Below are positions 18,537 to 26,561 of a stretch of DNA of 64,000 nucleotides, in pieces. The notes beneath the pieces were generated by a model. The model searched no databases and had not been told where the DNA came from. It saw only the letters and a list, made by a program, of their open reading frames with translations. Within the stretch, counting starts at the first letter, position 1. The number at the start of each line of letters is the position of its first letter. The position numbers and the translations under genes are program-made. Source of the stretch: Bacteroidales bacterium (GTDB taxonomy: Bacteria; Bacteroidota; Bacteroidia; Bacteroidales; G3-4614); assembly GCA_017559955.1 (NCBI GenBank), contig JAFYPQ010000026.1:24765-88764 (forward strand), written 5' to 3'.

Positions 18537-19595
18537 ATGAAAAGAAATTTTAAATTTATTTTGCCTGCAATGGCAATATTCATTGGTGCGTGTTCGCAAC
18601 CTACAATTACCCAATTCACGCCAAGTGTATATCTTACAGAGCCCGAATCGATATCAGATGATGCAGAAAAAAAATATTCGGGAATAACCGAAGGAGCCGA
18701 CGATATAAGTTTAGGTTTTAAAACTCCGGGAGAGATAGACAAGATATATGTAAAAGAGGGAGACTATGTAAAAAAAGGAGATTTGTTGGCAGAGTTGGAT
18801 AATAGCGATTACAAATTAGGAGTAGAAGCACTCGAAATACAATATACGCAAGTAAAAGAGGAGGTTTCTCGAATTGAAAAGCTATACGAACAAAAGAGCG
18901 TATCTGTAAACGATTATGAGAAAGCCCAAGCCGGATTAAAGCAACTTGGCATACAGTTGCAATTAAATAAAAACAAACTCGAATACACAAAACTATATGC
19001 ACCAACCGATGGCTATATAGTTTCGGTCAACTTCTCAAAGGCCGAAATGGTTGATGCGGGAACAACACTATTCAAACTGTTGGATATTTCAAAAATGGAG
19101 ATAATCGTCGATTTTCCTGTAAGTGAATACCAACAACAATCAAAAATAAAAGAGGCATATTGTAAAGTAGCAGGAGTAGAAGAATTGCTACCTCTTAACT
19201 TATTAAGTATAACCCCTAAGGCTGACGGAAATCAGTTGTATCGAGCAAAATTTGCCATCCTAAAACCCGAAGTAAAATACTTAACTGCAGGAATGAATGT
19301 AGAGGTTGTAATAGTAACAGCTCAAGAGAATTGTGAAGGAGCCTACAAACTACCAATGAGTGCAATATTTAAAGATGGCGACAATTCGTGTGTATGGGTA
19401 TTCAATACCGATTCAACCATAACAAAACAAGTTGTGGCAATAGATGAGAAAATAAAAGACGGAGAGATTGTTGTAACAACAGGTCTAAGCGGAGAAGAAA
19501 AAGTTGTACGCACAGGAGTCAATCATTTGCAAGAAGGCATAAAAGTACAACCAATCGAAAATAATTCAAAAACCAATGTAGGAGGGTTATTATAA
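18537..19595 (+). CDS. RND efflux periplasmic adaptor (membrane fusion lipoprotein)
   Basis: The 352-residue protein has a lipoprotein signal (IGAC, Cys19), so it is tethered to the membrane. Its layout is that of HlyD/AcrA adaptors. The split lipoyl/barrel-sandwich halves are GEIDKIYVKEGDYVKKGDLL at 61-80 and LYAPTDGYIVSVNFSKAEMV near 152. An alpha-hairpin coiled coil lies between them (about 95-145). A beta-barrel and a membrane-proximal domain make up the rest. It links the inner-membrane pump to the TolC channel. Its stop codon overlaps the pump ATG (TAATG), so translation is coupled. The operon is divergent from the AraC regulator. Confidence 0.9.
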   Translation: MKRNFKFILPAMAIFIGACSQPTITQFTPSVYLTEPESISDDAEKKYSGITEGADDISLGFKTPGEIDKIYVKEGDYVKKGDLLAELDNSDYKLGVEALEIQYTQVKEEVSRIEKLYEQKSVSVNDYEKAQAGLKQLGIQLQLNKNKLEYTKLYAPTDGYIVSVNFSKAEMVDAGTTLFKLLDISKMEIIVDFPVSEYQQQSKIKEAYCKVAGVEELLPLNLLSITPKADGNQLYRAKFAILKPEVKYLTAGMNVEVVIVTAQENCEGAYKLPMSAIFKDGDNSCVWVFNTDSTITKQVVAIDEKIKDGEIVVTTGLSGEEKVVRTGVNHLQEGIKVQPIENNSKTNVGGLL

Positions 19596-22500
19596 TGAAG
19601 ATAACAAAATATTTTATTCAGAAGCCCATTCTGTTTTGGTCGTTGGTTGTAGCTGTATTGATAGCCGGAACACTATCATTTATACAGATGCCCAAATTAG
19701 AAGACCCTGCCGTGTCGGCAAAACAGGCGAGGGTAGTAGTGCCATATCCCGGAGCAAGTGCTCACGATGTAGAGTTAAAGGTGGCACAATATATGGAAGA
19801 TGAGTTACGAGCACTTCCTAATGTCGATAAGATAAAAACCGAGTGCCAAAACGGAATGGCAATCTTTACCGTCGAGTTTAAGATGACGGTATTAAATAAA
19901 GATTTAGAGCAACATTTCGATCTTTTGCGTCGTAAAGTAAATGATGCATCAATGCGTCTTCCGCAAGAGTGTTATTCGCCAATAGTTGTAGATGATATGA
20001 TGGATGTTTACGGAATATTCTATTCCTTGACAGCACCCGGATATGATTACAACGATATGTACAAGTATGCCAAATACCTACGACGAGAACTGTTGGATGT
20101 AGAAGGTGTAAAACGAATAAACATAGCCGGAAATCGTGATGAAGTAATAAATATAACACTCTCAAAAGAGCAGATAACTCGAAACGGAATAGTTCCGACA
20201 CAAATAATGACGGCATTACAGTCGGCAGGAAAAACCGTAAACTCGGGACGTTACGAAACAGGTAGTGAGAGAATAGCAGTATATGTCGATTCTGATGTTG
20301 AAAACGAAGAGGATATACGCAATCTCTTAATCCAGACAATGGACGGACGCAAATTGCGTTTAGGAGATATAGCAGAAGTAGAGCGAGCATATTCCGAGCC
20401 ACAACGTAACGGATTTTTTGTAGGCGGAGAACCTGCATTGGCAATATGTATTGCCATGGAGTCAAATGCAATAGTTCCCGATGTAGGAAAAGCCGTCGAT
20501 GCTCGTTTGGCAGAAGCAATGAAACAACTACCTGTAGGCTTTGAAACCGATAAAATATTTTTTCAACCCGACAAAGTCGATACCGCAATATCATCATTTA
20601 TGTTAAACCTATTAGAATCGGTAGGTATAGTAATATTGGTGTTGATATTCACAATGGGATATCGAAGCGGATTGATAATAGGATTTGGATTGGTTCTTAC
20701 GGTAGCAATATCATTCCCTATATTGTTGGTATGTGGAACAACCCTTCAACGAATTTCATTAGGAGCATTTATTGTAGCGATGGGAATGTTGGTCGATAAT
20801 GCCGTCGTTATAATGGACGGAATACTTATCGATAAAAAGAGGGGATTACCACAAAGTGATTACCTATATCGTATAGGACGTAATACAGCAATGCCACTAT
20901 TGGGAGCAACCGTGATAGCAGTATCAACATTTTTAGCAGTATTCCTTTCGCCCGATACAGCGGGAGAGTATGCAGGAGACCTCTTCCTTGTATTGTGTGT
21001 AAGCCTTATGGCGAGTTGGGTATTGGCACTTGTACAAGTTCCTATGTGTGCCAAAAGTTGGTTGCCAAAAAAAGAGAAAACAAGCGATGGTGTAATGAAC
21101 TCGCCTGTTCATAAAGCAATACGCAAAACAATAGGCAAGTTGGTGGAATACAAGAAGACCACAATAGCTGTGTCGGCAGCGATACTATTGCTGTCTGTAT
21201 TCGGAATGACAAAAGTAAAAAATCTCTTTTTCCCCGATTTCGATTACAAACAATTTGTAGTAGAGTGTTATTTCCCTGCGACAACCAATCCCAATATAGT
21301 ACGTGATAAATTATTGCAGATGAGCGACGACCTCTCAAAAAATCCCAATATCGAAAGAGTTGTGGCAAGTCAGGGGAGTGCCCCGGCATTCTATTGTTTG
21401 GTACGTCCTATGACGGTGGGAGGAGACTGCTATGGTGAGTTGTTAATTGATTGTAAAGACTATGATGCAGTAGTTGAAAACATCTCAAAAGTAAGAAACG
21501 AATTACGAGAAAAATACCCCGACGCATATATTCGTACACGTAAGTATAACTTCTCTATATCGACATCACATACCGTAGAGGTAGAGTTTGCAGGTCCCGA
21601 TCCTGCGGTATTACGCCAATTGAGTGCAAAAGCCGAAGATATAATGCGTAGCTGTAAATATGTCGATGCCTATTCGGTACAAAACAATTGGAAACCGGTA
21701 GGCAAATCGTTGGTGGCAGAATATATTCAACCCGATGCACTAAGAGCCGGAGTAAATCGTGGAGATGTAGCCAATGCCCTAATGGCATCAGGCGACGGAA
21801 TGCCTGTCGGAGTAATAAACGACCAAGACCGAATGGTAATGATAAATCTGCAAGTACGCAATGCCGACGGAAGTAAAATAACCAATGTCGAGGAGATACC
21901 TGTATGGAGTATGATGAATGTACATCTCACAAACGACGATTTACAAAATGCACTATCGGGAGGTAATGCAATGACCGAATTGCAAGACAAAATGTTCCGT
22001 GCCACACCATTGAACAATGTAGTAAAAGATGTAAATCTTACATGGGACGAAGATTTGATATATCGTTTAAACGGACGCAGAGTAATAGAGGCAGAGTGCG
22101 ACCCGGATTTCAATAACGACAAAGCAACACCTGCAAAAGTAGTACAAGAGATAAAAGACGAAATAGAAGCAATTCAACTGCCCGCAGGATACACTATGCG
22201 TTGGGTAGGAGAGGGAGAGTTGCAAGGCGAAGCAATCGGAAACCTTATGAAGTATGTACCTCTTACCGTATTTATAATATTGGCAATACTATTATTCTTG
22301 TTTAACAGTTGGCGAAAAGTAATACTTATAATTCTCTGTTTCCCGTTTGTCTTCTGCGGAATAGTAGCATTCCTGTTGATGTTTAATATGCCGTTGACCT
22401 TTATGGCAATAATCGGAATGTTGGGACTTATAGGAATGATGGTAAAAAATGCCATAGTATTGGTCGATGAGATAAACCGCTTACAAGTAGAAGAGGGAGT

Positions 22501-22729
22501 AGAACCCTACAAAGCAGTAGTCGAAGCAACCGTATCACGTGTACGTCCCGTGCTAATGGCATCACTCACAACAATAGTAGGAATGGTTCCGCTTGTCGGA
22601 GATCCAATGTATAGTTCAATGGCAGTAACAATAATGGGAGGATTAACCTTTGGAACAATCATTACATTAATATTGTTGCCAATACTATATACCGTATTAT
22701 TCCGAATTAGAAAACCAAAAAATGCATAA
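19595..22729 (+). CDS. RND efflux transporter (AcrB-type inner-membrane pump)
   Basis: The 1044-residue protein is full length for the family: a first membrane helix at about 11-29, a large periplasmic porter/docking domain, helices 2-7 (about 335-495), a second periplasmic domain, and a final helix bundle (about 885-1040). Near helix 4 the proton-relay segment reads GMLVDNAVVIMDG; the usual Asp-Asp pair is Asp-Asn, as in many members outside the AcrB core clade. The N-terminal PKLEDPAVSAKQARVVVPYP is typical of a Bacteroidota-rich HAE subgroup. It exports drugs or other amphiphiles using the proton gradient; the substrate is not predictable from sequence. Confidence 0.93.
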   Translation: MKITKYFIQKPILFWSLVVAVLIAGTLSFIQMPKLEDPAVSAKQARVVVPYPGASAHDVELKVAQYMEDELRALPNVDKIKTECQNGMAIFTVEFKMTVLNKDLEQHFDLLRRKVNDASMRLPQECYSPIVVDDMMDVYGIFYSLTAPGYDYNDMYKYAKYLRRELLDVEGVKRINIAGNRDEVINITLSKEQITRNGIVPTQIMTALQSAGKTVNSGRYETGSERIAVYVDSDVENEEDIRNLLIQTMDGRKLRLGDIAEVERAYSEPQRNGFFVGGEPALAICIAMESNAIVPDVGKAVDARLAEAMKQLPVGFETDKIFFQPDKVDTAISSFMLNLLESVGIVILVLIFTMGYRSGLIIGFGLVLTVAISFPILLVCGTTLQRISLGAFIVAMGMLVDNAVVIMDGILIDKKRGLPQSDYLYRIGRNTAMPLLGATVIAVSTFLAVFLSPDTAGEYAGDLFLVLCVSLMASWVLALVQVPMCAKSWLPKKEKTSDGVMNSPVHKAIRKTIGKLVEYKKTTIAVSAAILLLSVFGMTKVKNLFFPDFDYKQFVVECYFPATTNPNIVRDKLLQMSDDLSKNPNIERVVASQGSAPAFYCLVRPMTVGGDCYGELLIDCKDYDAVVENISKVRNELREKYPDAYIRTRKYNFSISTSHTVEVEFAGPDPAVLRQLSAKAEDIMRSCKYVDAYSVQNNWKPVGKSLVAEYIQPDALRAGVNRGDVANALMASGDGMPVGVINDQDRMVMINLQVRNADGSKITNVEEIPVWSMMNVHLTNDDLQNALSGGNAMTELQDKMFRATPLNNVVKDVNLTWDEDLIYRLNGRRVIEAECDPDFNNDKATPAKVVQEIKDEIEAIQLPAGYTMRWVGEGELQGEAIGNLMKYVPLTVFIILAILLFLFNSWRKVILIILCFPFVFCGIVAFLLMFNMPLTFMAIIGMLGLIGMMVKNAIVLVDEINRLQVEEGVEPYKAVVEATVSRVRPVLMASLTTIVGMVPLVGDPMYSSMAVTIMGGLTFGTIITLILLPILYTVLFRIRKPKNA

Positions 22730-22735
22730 ACCGAT

Positions 22736-24055
22736 ATGACAAGAATAAATAAAATAACAATAACAGCAGTTATCGCACTCTTCTCGCTGACAAACCTAAG
22801 AGCACAGCAAACACTATCATTATCACAAGAAGAATGCCGACAAAGAGCATTGGCATATAGTGAGGATGTAAAAAGGAGCGAGAATAAGATAGAGCAGGCA
22901 CAAATCGACAAATATTCGACAGCAACAGCCTTTCTTCCCAAAATCGATGCTACCGGAATGGGAATATATATGACGCCGTTCGAAATGACCGATATGGGAG
23001 CAAAAATGCGAATGGACGGAGCATATATGGCAGGAGTATCTTTATTGCAACCAATCTATACCGGAGGAAAAATATTGACGGGAAGAAAAATGGCAAAGAT
23101 GGGCGAAGAGGTGGCTCACGAACAACAACGAATGACAAAGATGGATGTAATCGTTGATGCTGATAATGCCTACTGGACCTATCTCGCAGTAAGTCGCAAG
23201 GTAAAAATGATGGAGAGCTATTCACGACAAATGGATACCATCTACAATCAAACACAAGCGGCATTATCGGTAGGACTTGCAACAGAAAACGATATGCTCA
23301 GAGTCGAGGCAAAACGAAGCGAAATAAAGTATCAAACACAAAAAGTACAAAACGGAGCAGACCTATGTCGAATGTCATTATGTCGGGTAATAGGTGTCGA
23401 TTTCGAAACTAAGATAGAGTTGACCGATACCCTATTTATATCAAATCAACCAACCGTGTCGTTTAGTGATGATTTAACAACACGTCCCGAACTCAAACTG
23501 TTGCAAAAGAATGTTGACATAAACGAACAACAGATAAAAATGGTGCGTTCCGATATGTTGCCAACTATAGCCCTAACAGCTGGATACACCTACTTCGGAA
23601 ATATAAAAATGGAGACAATGGTGCAAACCCCCACAGGATATATGCCATACACCAGCGAATTTAAAGGCGGAATAGGAACAGCAATGTTAGCCGTACAGAT
23701 ACCCATATTACATTGGGGCGAAGGATTTAAAAAAGTAAAAAAAGCACGTTTCGAATTAGAAAATGCCCAACTCGATCTTGAGAAAAACACAAAACTCTTA
23801 AACCTTCAAGTACAACAAGCAATACGCAATGTACAAGATGCATATCAAATGATCGAAACCGCAACATTGGCATTACGTCAAGCAGAAGAAAATCTGCGAG
23901 TTGTACAAAATCGATATCGAGAGTCAATGGCAACCCTCACCGATTTATTGGATGCACAATCGCAGTGGCAACAATCCGAAAGCAACTATATCGAAGCACA
24001 ATCGCAATATAAAATTTACGAAACAGAATATCTGCGAGCAACAGGCAATCTATAG
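22736..24055 (+). CDS. TolC-family outer membrane efflux channel
   Basis: The 439-residue protein has a Sec signal peptide ending LRAQ (about residue 23). It shows the duplicated OEP architecture: two repeats of long amphipathic alpha-helices (about 30-215 and 230-439) bracketing short outer-membrane beta strands, with YMTPFEM near 80 and a GNIKMET-containing strand near 285. The final helices carry AEENLRVVQNRYRESMATLT, a typical family signature. It completes the tripartite efflux system encoded just upstream (6-bp gap after the pump). A repeat-rich hairpin region follows and may end the transcript. Confidence 0.92.
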   Translation: MTRINKITITAVIALFSLTNLRAQQTLSLSQEECRQRALAYSEDVKRSENKIEQAQIDKYSTATAFLPKIDATGMGIYMTPFEMTDMGAKMRMDGAYMAGVSLLQPIYTGGKILTGRKMAKMGEEVAHEQQRMTKMDVIVDADNAYWTYLAVSRKVKMMESYSRQMDTIYNQTQAALSVGLATENDMLRVEAKRSEIKYQTQKVQNGADLCRMSLCRVIGVDFETKIELTDTLFISNQPTVSFSDDLTTRPELKLLQKNVDINEQQIKMVRSDMLPTIALTAGYTYFGNIKMETMVQTPTGYMPYTSEFKGGIGTAMLAVQIPILHWGEGFKKVKKARFELENAQLDLEKNTKLLNLQVQQAIRNVQDAYQMIETATLALRQAEENLRVVQNRYRESMATLTDLLDAQSQWQQSESNYIEAQSQYKIYETEYLRATGNL

Positions 24056-24075
24056 TTTTCAGTTGTGCCAACTAT

Positions 24076-24157
24076 GGTAACTAAGACAGCTAAGGTGGCT
24101 GTGGTAACTAAGCATTATTCCCTTAGTTATCTTAGCCACCTTAGTTACCTTAGCCAA
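24076..24157. repeat. 9-bp-period intergenic array B, arranged as an inverted pair
   Basis: On the right, CTTAGTTAT, CTTAGCCAC, CTTAGTTAC, CTTAGCCAA (24122-24157) form four exact-register 9-mers. On the left, GGTAACTAA, GACAGCTAA, GGTGGCTGT, GGTAACTAA (24076-24111) form four 9-mers of the opposite orientation. The halves pair (for example 24091-24100 with 24134-24143) around a short AT loop. This folds the whole spacer between the convergent tolC and Spy-like genes and could act as a bidirectional terminator. AACTAAC heptamers follow up to 24176. Confidence 0.75.
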
Positions 24158-24171
24158 CTAACAACTAACAA

Positions 24172-24720
24172 CTATTTGTTATGCACCACCATTTTTTTGC
24201 CGTGGCCCTTCATCTTACAACAGCTAACCGATAAAGGTTGAGAACATACCCTCTCTTTATATCCCTCGTAAGCAATCTTTTGAACAGGGTTAAGAGTCTC
24301 AACAAAACGCTCTTCAGCTTTCGCCTGTTTTCTAATGTGTCGGCTCTTCATTGCCAGTTTCTCTTCGGGGTAGCTTGCCCTCTCTTTGCTCTCTATTAAA
24401 TTCAGTTTATAGAGCTTCTCTGTCTGTTTGTTATTAAGGTGCAGCCTATGACGCATATTCTCGGTTTTATATTCAGCCCAATCTCTCGGAGTCATAGCAT
24501 TACCTCTCTTTTCGGTAAGAACCCTGAAAACAGGAATCTTCTCTTCTGTCATACTCACAATCGAGTCGTGTCCGTTATAGTTAATAATCTCCAAACTGTT
24601 CAGCGTTAAAGTATCCCTCACAACAACGCTTCGGTTTGTCTCTCGGTGTCGATTATTCTTAGCCTCTCCGTTAAAAGCAAAAACGGCAGAAAGGGCAACA
24701 ATAAGATAAAGTTTTTCCAT
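24172..24720 (-). CDS. Small secreted Spy/CpxP-like (DUF4890-type) helical protein with Cys/His tail
   Basis: The 182-residue protein has a Sec signal peptide (cleavage near GEA-KN, residue 20). Residues about 80-160 carry a helical LTxxQ-like pattern: MTPRDWAEYKTENMRHRLHL, then NNKQTEKLYKLNLIESKER and LNPVQKIAYEGYKE. This resembles the periplasmic Spy/CpxP and Bacteroidetes DUF4890 proteins, which act as envelope-stress chaperones or metal-responsive factors. The C-terminus is unusual: CSQPLSVSCCKMKGHGKKM followed by VVHNK, with three Cys plus Met and His residues, which could bind a soft metal. It is convergent with the RND efflux operon. Function is inferred only from similarity. Confidence 0.6.
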   Translation of the reverse strand: MEKLYLIVALSAVFAFNGEAKNNRHRETNRSVVVRDTLTLNSLEIINYNGHDSIVSMTEEKIPVFRVLTEKRGNAMTPRDWAEYKTENMRHRLHLNNKQTEKLYKLNLIESKERASYPEEKLAMKSRHIRKQAKAEERFVETLNPVQKIAYEGYKERVCSQPLSVSCCKMKGHGKKMVVHNK

Positions 24721-24851
24721 AAAAAAGTAATTGAAGTTTACTATAATACGTCAGGAAGAGAGAATTGTTCAAGAAAAAGATTATTTTTGCATAACTTTAT
24801 AATTATAAACATATAAAATTACCTTCTACAGGGGAGGGTTATGGAGATGAT

Positions 24852-25979
24852 ATGCGTTTAGAATCACTTGATGTATTACGAGGTTTCGACCTTTTCTGTT
24901 TAGTGGTATTGGAGACAACACTGCACCCGTTGGCTCACGCATTGGATAGCGAAACATTCAATCGTTTTATGTGGTGTTTCACTCATGTCGATTGGGAAGG
25001 CTTTTCGTCGTGGGATTTAGTAATGCCGCTATTCCTGTTTATGACCGGAATAACCATACCATTCTCTCTGTCGGCGGTAAAACGAGATAAAACCTATCCA
25101 CGTTTGCCCATCTATAAAAGAATACTCAAACGCTTTATAATATTGTGGATATTCGGAATGATATGTCAAGGCAATTTGCTTGGCTTAGACCCCACCCGAA
25201 TATATCTCTATTCAAACACACTTCAAAGCATAGCATTAGGATATTTAGTCTCATCGATACTTTTTATAAACCTAAAAACATCGGTACAAATAGTTATCTC
25301 AATAATGTTACTTATAATCTATTGGGCAATAATGCAATTTGCATCGATAGAAGGATATGGCTCGGGAGATTACACCCCAACAGCCAATTTTGCCGAGTGG
25401 GTAGATAGAGTAGTGTTGGGGCGTTTCCGAGATATGGCAACCTTCTCTGCCGACGGCACAGTGCAATTCGCACCCTGGTACAACTACACGTGGATAGTAA
25501 GCTCTCTGAACTTTGTGGTAACAGTAATGTCGGGAATGTTTGCAGGAATAATACTTAAATCGGCTAACTTTACAGCAAACAAGAAATTCAAACTCTTATT
25601 ATTTATAGGAGTAGCATTAGTAGTTGTAGGATATATTTTAGGTTTTGTACATCCCATAATCAAAAAACTATGGACAAGCTCGATGACCCTTTACAGCAGT
25701 GGTTGGTGTTATATACTAATGGCACTCTTCTATTGGATAATCGACGTAAAAGGCTGTAAAAAACACACCCAACTATTAAAGATATACGGAATGAATTCCA
25801 TTACCGCCTATATGCTTACCATAGTAGTAAATTTCAGCAGCATATCACAATCACTGTTGTATGGATTAGAACAATACACCGGAGCATATTACCCCTTTAT
25901 AATAGCCCTCAGTAACTGCACAATCATATATCTCATTCTCCGATATATGTATAAACACCAAATATATTTAAAGGTGTAA
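24852..25979 (+). CDS. DUF5009 / heparan-glucosaminide N-acetyltransferase-like membrane protein
   Basis: The 375-residue polytopic inner-membrane protein has about ten hydrophobic segments. It opens with RLESLDVLRGFDLFCLV, the signature of the COG4299/DUF5009 group related to lysosomal heparan-alpha-glucosaminide N-acetyltransferase (HGSNAT). A conserved histidine and the segment WDLVMPLFLFMTGITIPFSL follow near residues 57-76. Relatives transfer acetyl groups from cytoplasmic acetyl-CoA to sugars across the membrane; in gut Bacteroidales they often sit near glycan-degradation genes, but here there are none. The chosen start is preceded by GGAGATGAT; an ATG 11 bp upstream is in another frame and closes after six codons. 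Confidence 0.8.
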   Translation: MRLESLDVLRGFDLFCLVVLETTLHPLAHALDSETFNRFMWCFTHVDWEGFSSWDLVMPLFLFMTGITIPFSLSAVKRDKTYPRLPIYKRILKRFIILWIFGMICQGNLLGLDPTRIYLYSNTLQSIALGYLVSSILFINLKTSVQIVISIMLLIIYWAIMQFASIEGYGSGDYTPTANFAEWVDRVVLGRFRDMATFSADGTVQFAPWYNYTWIVSSLNFVVTVMSGMFAGIILKSANFTANKKFKLLLFIGVALVVVGYILGFVHPIIKKLWTSSMTLYSSGWCYILMALFYWIIDVKGCKKHTQLLKIYGMNSITAYMLTIVVNFSSISQSLLYGLEQYTGAYYPFIIALSNCTIIYLILRYMYKHQIYLKV

Positions 25980-25999
25980 ACTTAGTTTTCAACTTCGTT

Positions 26000-26029
26000 G
26001 CCCCTTTGGGGTAGTTTTTAGTTGTTAGT
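26000..26029. repeat. GC mini-hairpin plus TTAGTTGTTAG module
   Basis: CCCC-TTT-GGGG is followed by TAGTTTTTAGTTGTTAG. Nearly the same module occurs at 29360-29380 (CCCC-TTC-GGGG then TAGTTGTTAG), and related forms at 968-980 and 57036-57079. The >300-bp spacer 25980-26561 holds this module, array C, and the candidate RNA; I see no protein gene in it. Confidence 0.5.
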
Positions 26030-26075
26030 TTAAACGGAGTTGCACCTCAAGATGCGATTCAGTTATTCTTATTAA

Positions 26076-26138
26076 CTTAGTTGTCCTAATTATCCTACAC
26101 ATCTTAGTTACCCTAGTTATCTTCGTTCACTTATACCC
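26076..26138. repeat. 9-bp-period intergenic array C (seven units)
   Basis: The units are CTTAGTTGT, CCTAATTAT, CCTACACAT, CTTAGTTAC, CCTAGTTAT, CTTCGTTCA, CTTATACCC. The register is exact, with consensus YYTAGTTAY, close to array B. It lies 60-130 bp upstream of the structured RNA. Confidence 0.75.
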
Positions 26139-26200
26139 TAATAAAAACTAATAATAAAATAAAAAATAGTAAATAATAGCATAAGTTCTTTAATTTTTAT

Positions 26201-26208
26201 TAACTTTG
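26201..26208 (+). promoter_or_regulatory. -7 element of the candidate structured RNA
   Basis: TAACTTTG matches TAnnTTTG exactly, and the first RNA stem starts 6 bp later. The -33 region is only AT-rich and has no clear TTTG. Confidence 0.5.
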
Positions 26209-26211
26209 TCG

Positions 26212-26507
26212 AGCATATCGTTAGCAGAAACCCGATATGGGTTATGTGGGCGGGTGTGTTTTTTTGTTATTAAAGCGTTTACTTACGCACATTCTTGGTT
26301 TTTCGAAACTTCGCAACTTTCAACCAATATCAAGAATGAAGCAATGGTAGATGCCTAAGTGGATATGTTTTTGCAGTTGTGTATTCTTATACACAACAAA
26401 TTTTACATATCAGCGTGAGGTTTCTGCGTTGCTCGTTCTATGATTGGTGGGCAGCGAAGGCCTCGAAAAGCGGGATGAGCAACAGTACAGGCTCTCACGC
26501 TTTTTTT
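26212..26507 (+). ncRNA. Candidate structured non-coding RNA, about 290 nt, promoter- and terminator-delimited
   Basis: No reading frame of note crosses this region, but it contains ordered inverted repeats. CATATCG/CGATATG pairs 26214-26220 with 26233-26239, competing with AACCC-GATAT-GGGTT at 26229-26243. CATTCTTG/CAAGAATG pairs 26290-26297 with 26331-26338. GATATGT/ACATATC (26362-26368 with 26405-26411) encloses TTGTGTAT-TCTT-ATACACAA (26377-26396). AGCGTGAG/CTCACGCT (26412-26419 with 26494-26501) encloses GTTGCTC/GAGCAAC (26428-26434 with 26477-26483) and is followed by six or seven Ts. It begins just after a -7 box. It lacks the hallmarks of tmRNA, RNase P RNA and SRP RNA. It could belong to the Bacteroidales-1 RNA family or be a 6S-like RNA (both plausible from the promoter-to-terminator design), or be a leader controlling the downstream genes. 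Confidence 0.65.
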
Positions 26508-26561
26508 ATGTATGCCGCCATTAGTGGGCCGATGGCGAGGAAATAATAAAACATATCAAAG

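Noticed and set aside
19878..20597. 239-codon open frame on the minus strand inside the RND pump gene
   Set aside because: It lies wholly antisense to a well-supported 1044-residue gene, has a low-complexity Leu/Arg/His-rich translation and no family pattern; it is a composition shadow.
24076..24157. CRISPR array from tandem repeats
   Set aside because: Repeat units are 9 bp and directly adjacent, with no unique spacers of constant length and no cas genes nearby; the same applies to the other 9-bp arrays.
26212..26507. tmRNA, RNase P RNA or SRP RNA for the structured region
   Set aside because: No tRNA-like ends or tag frame (tmRNA), no GAGGAAAGTCC-type core (RNase P), and no GGAA tetraloop with the paired conserved loop (SRP) are visible.
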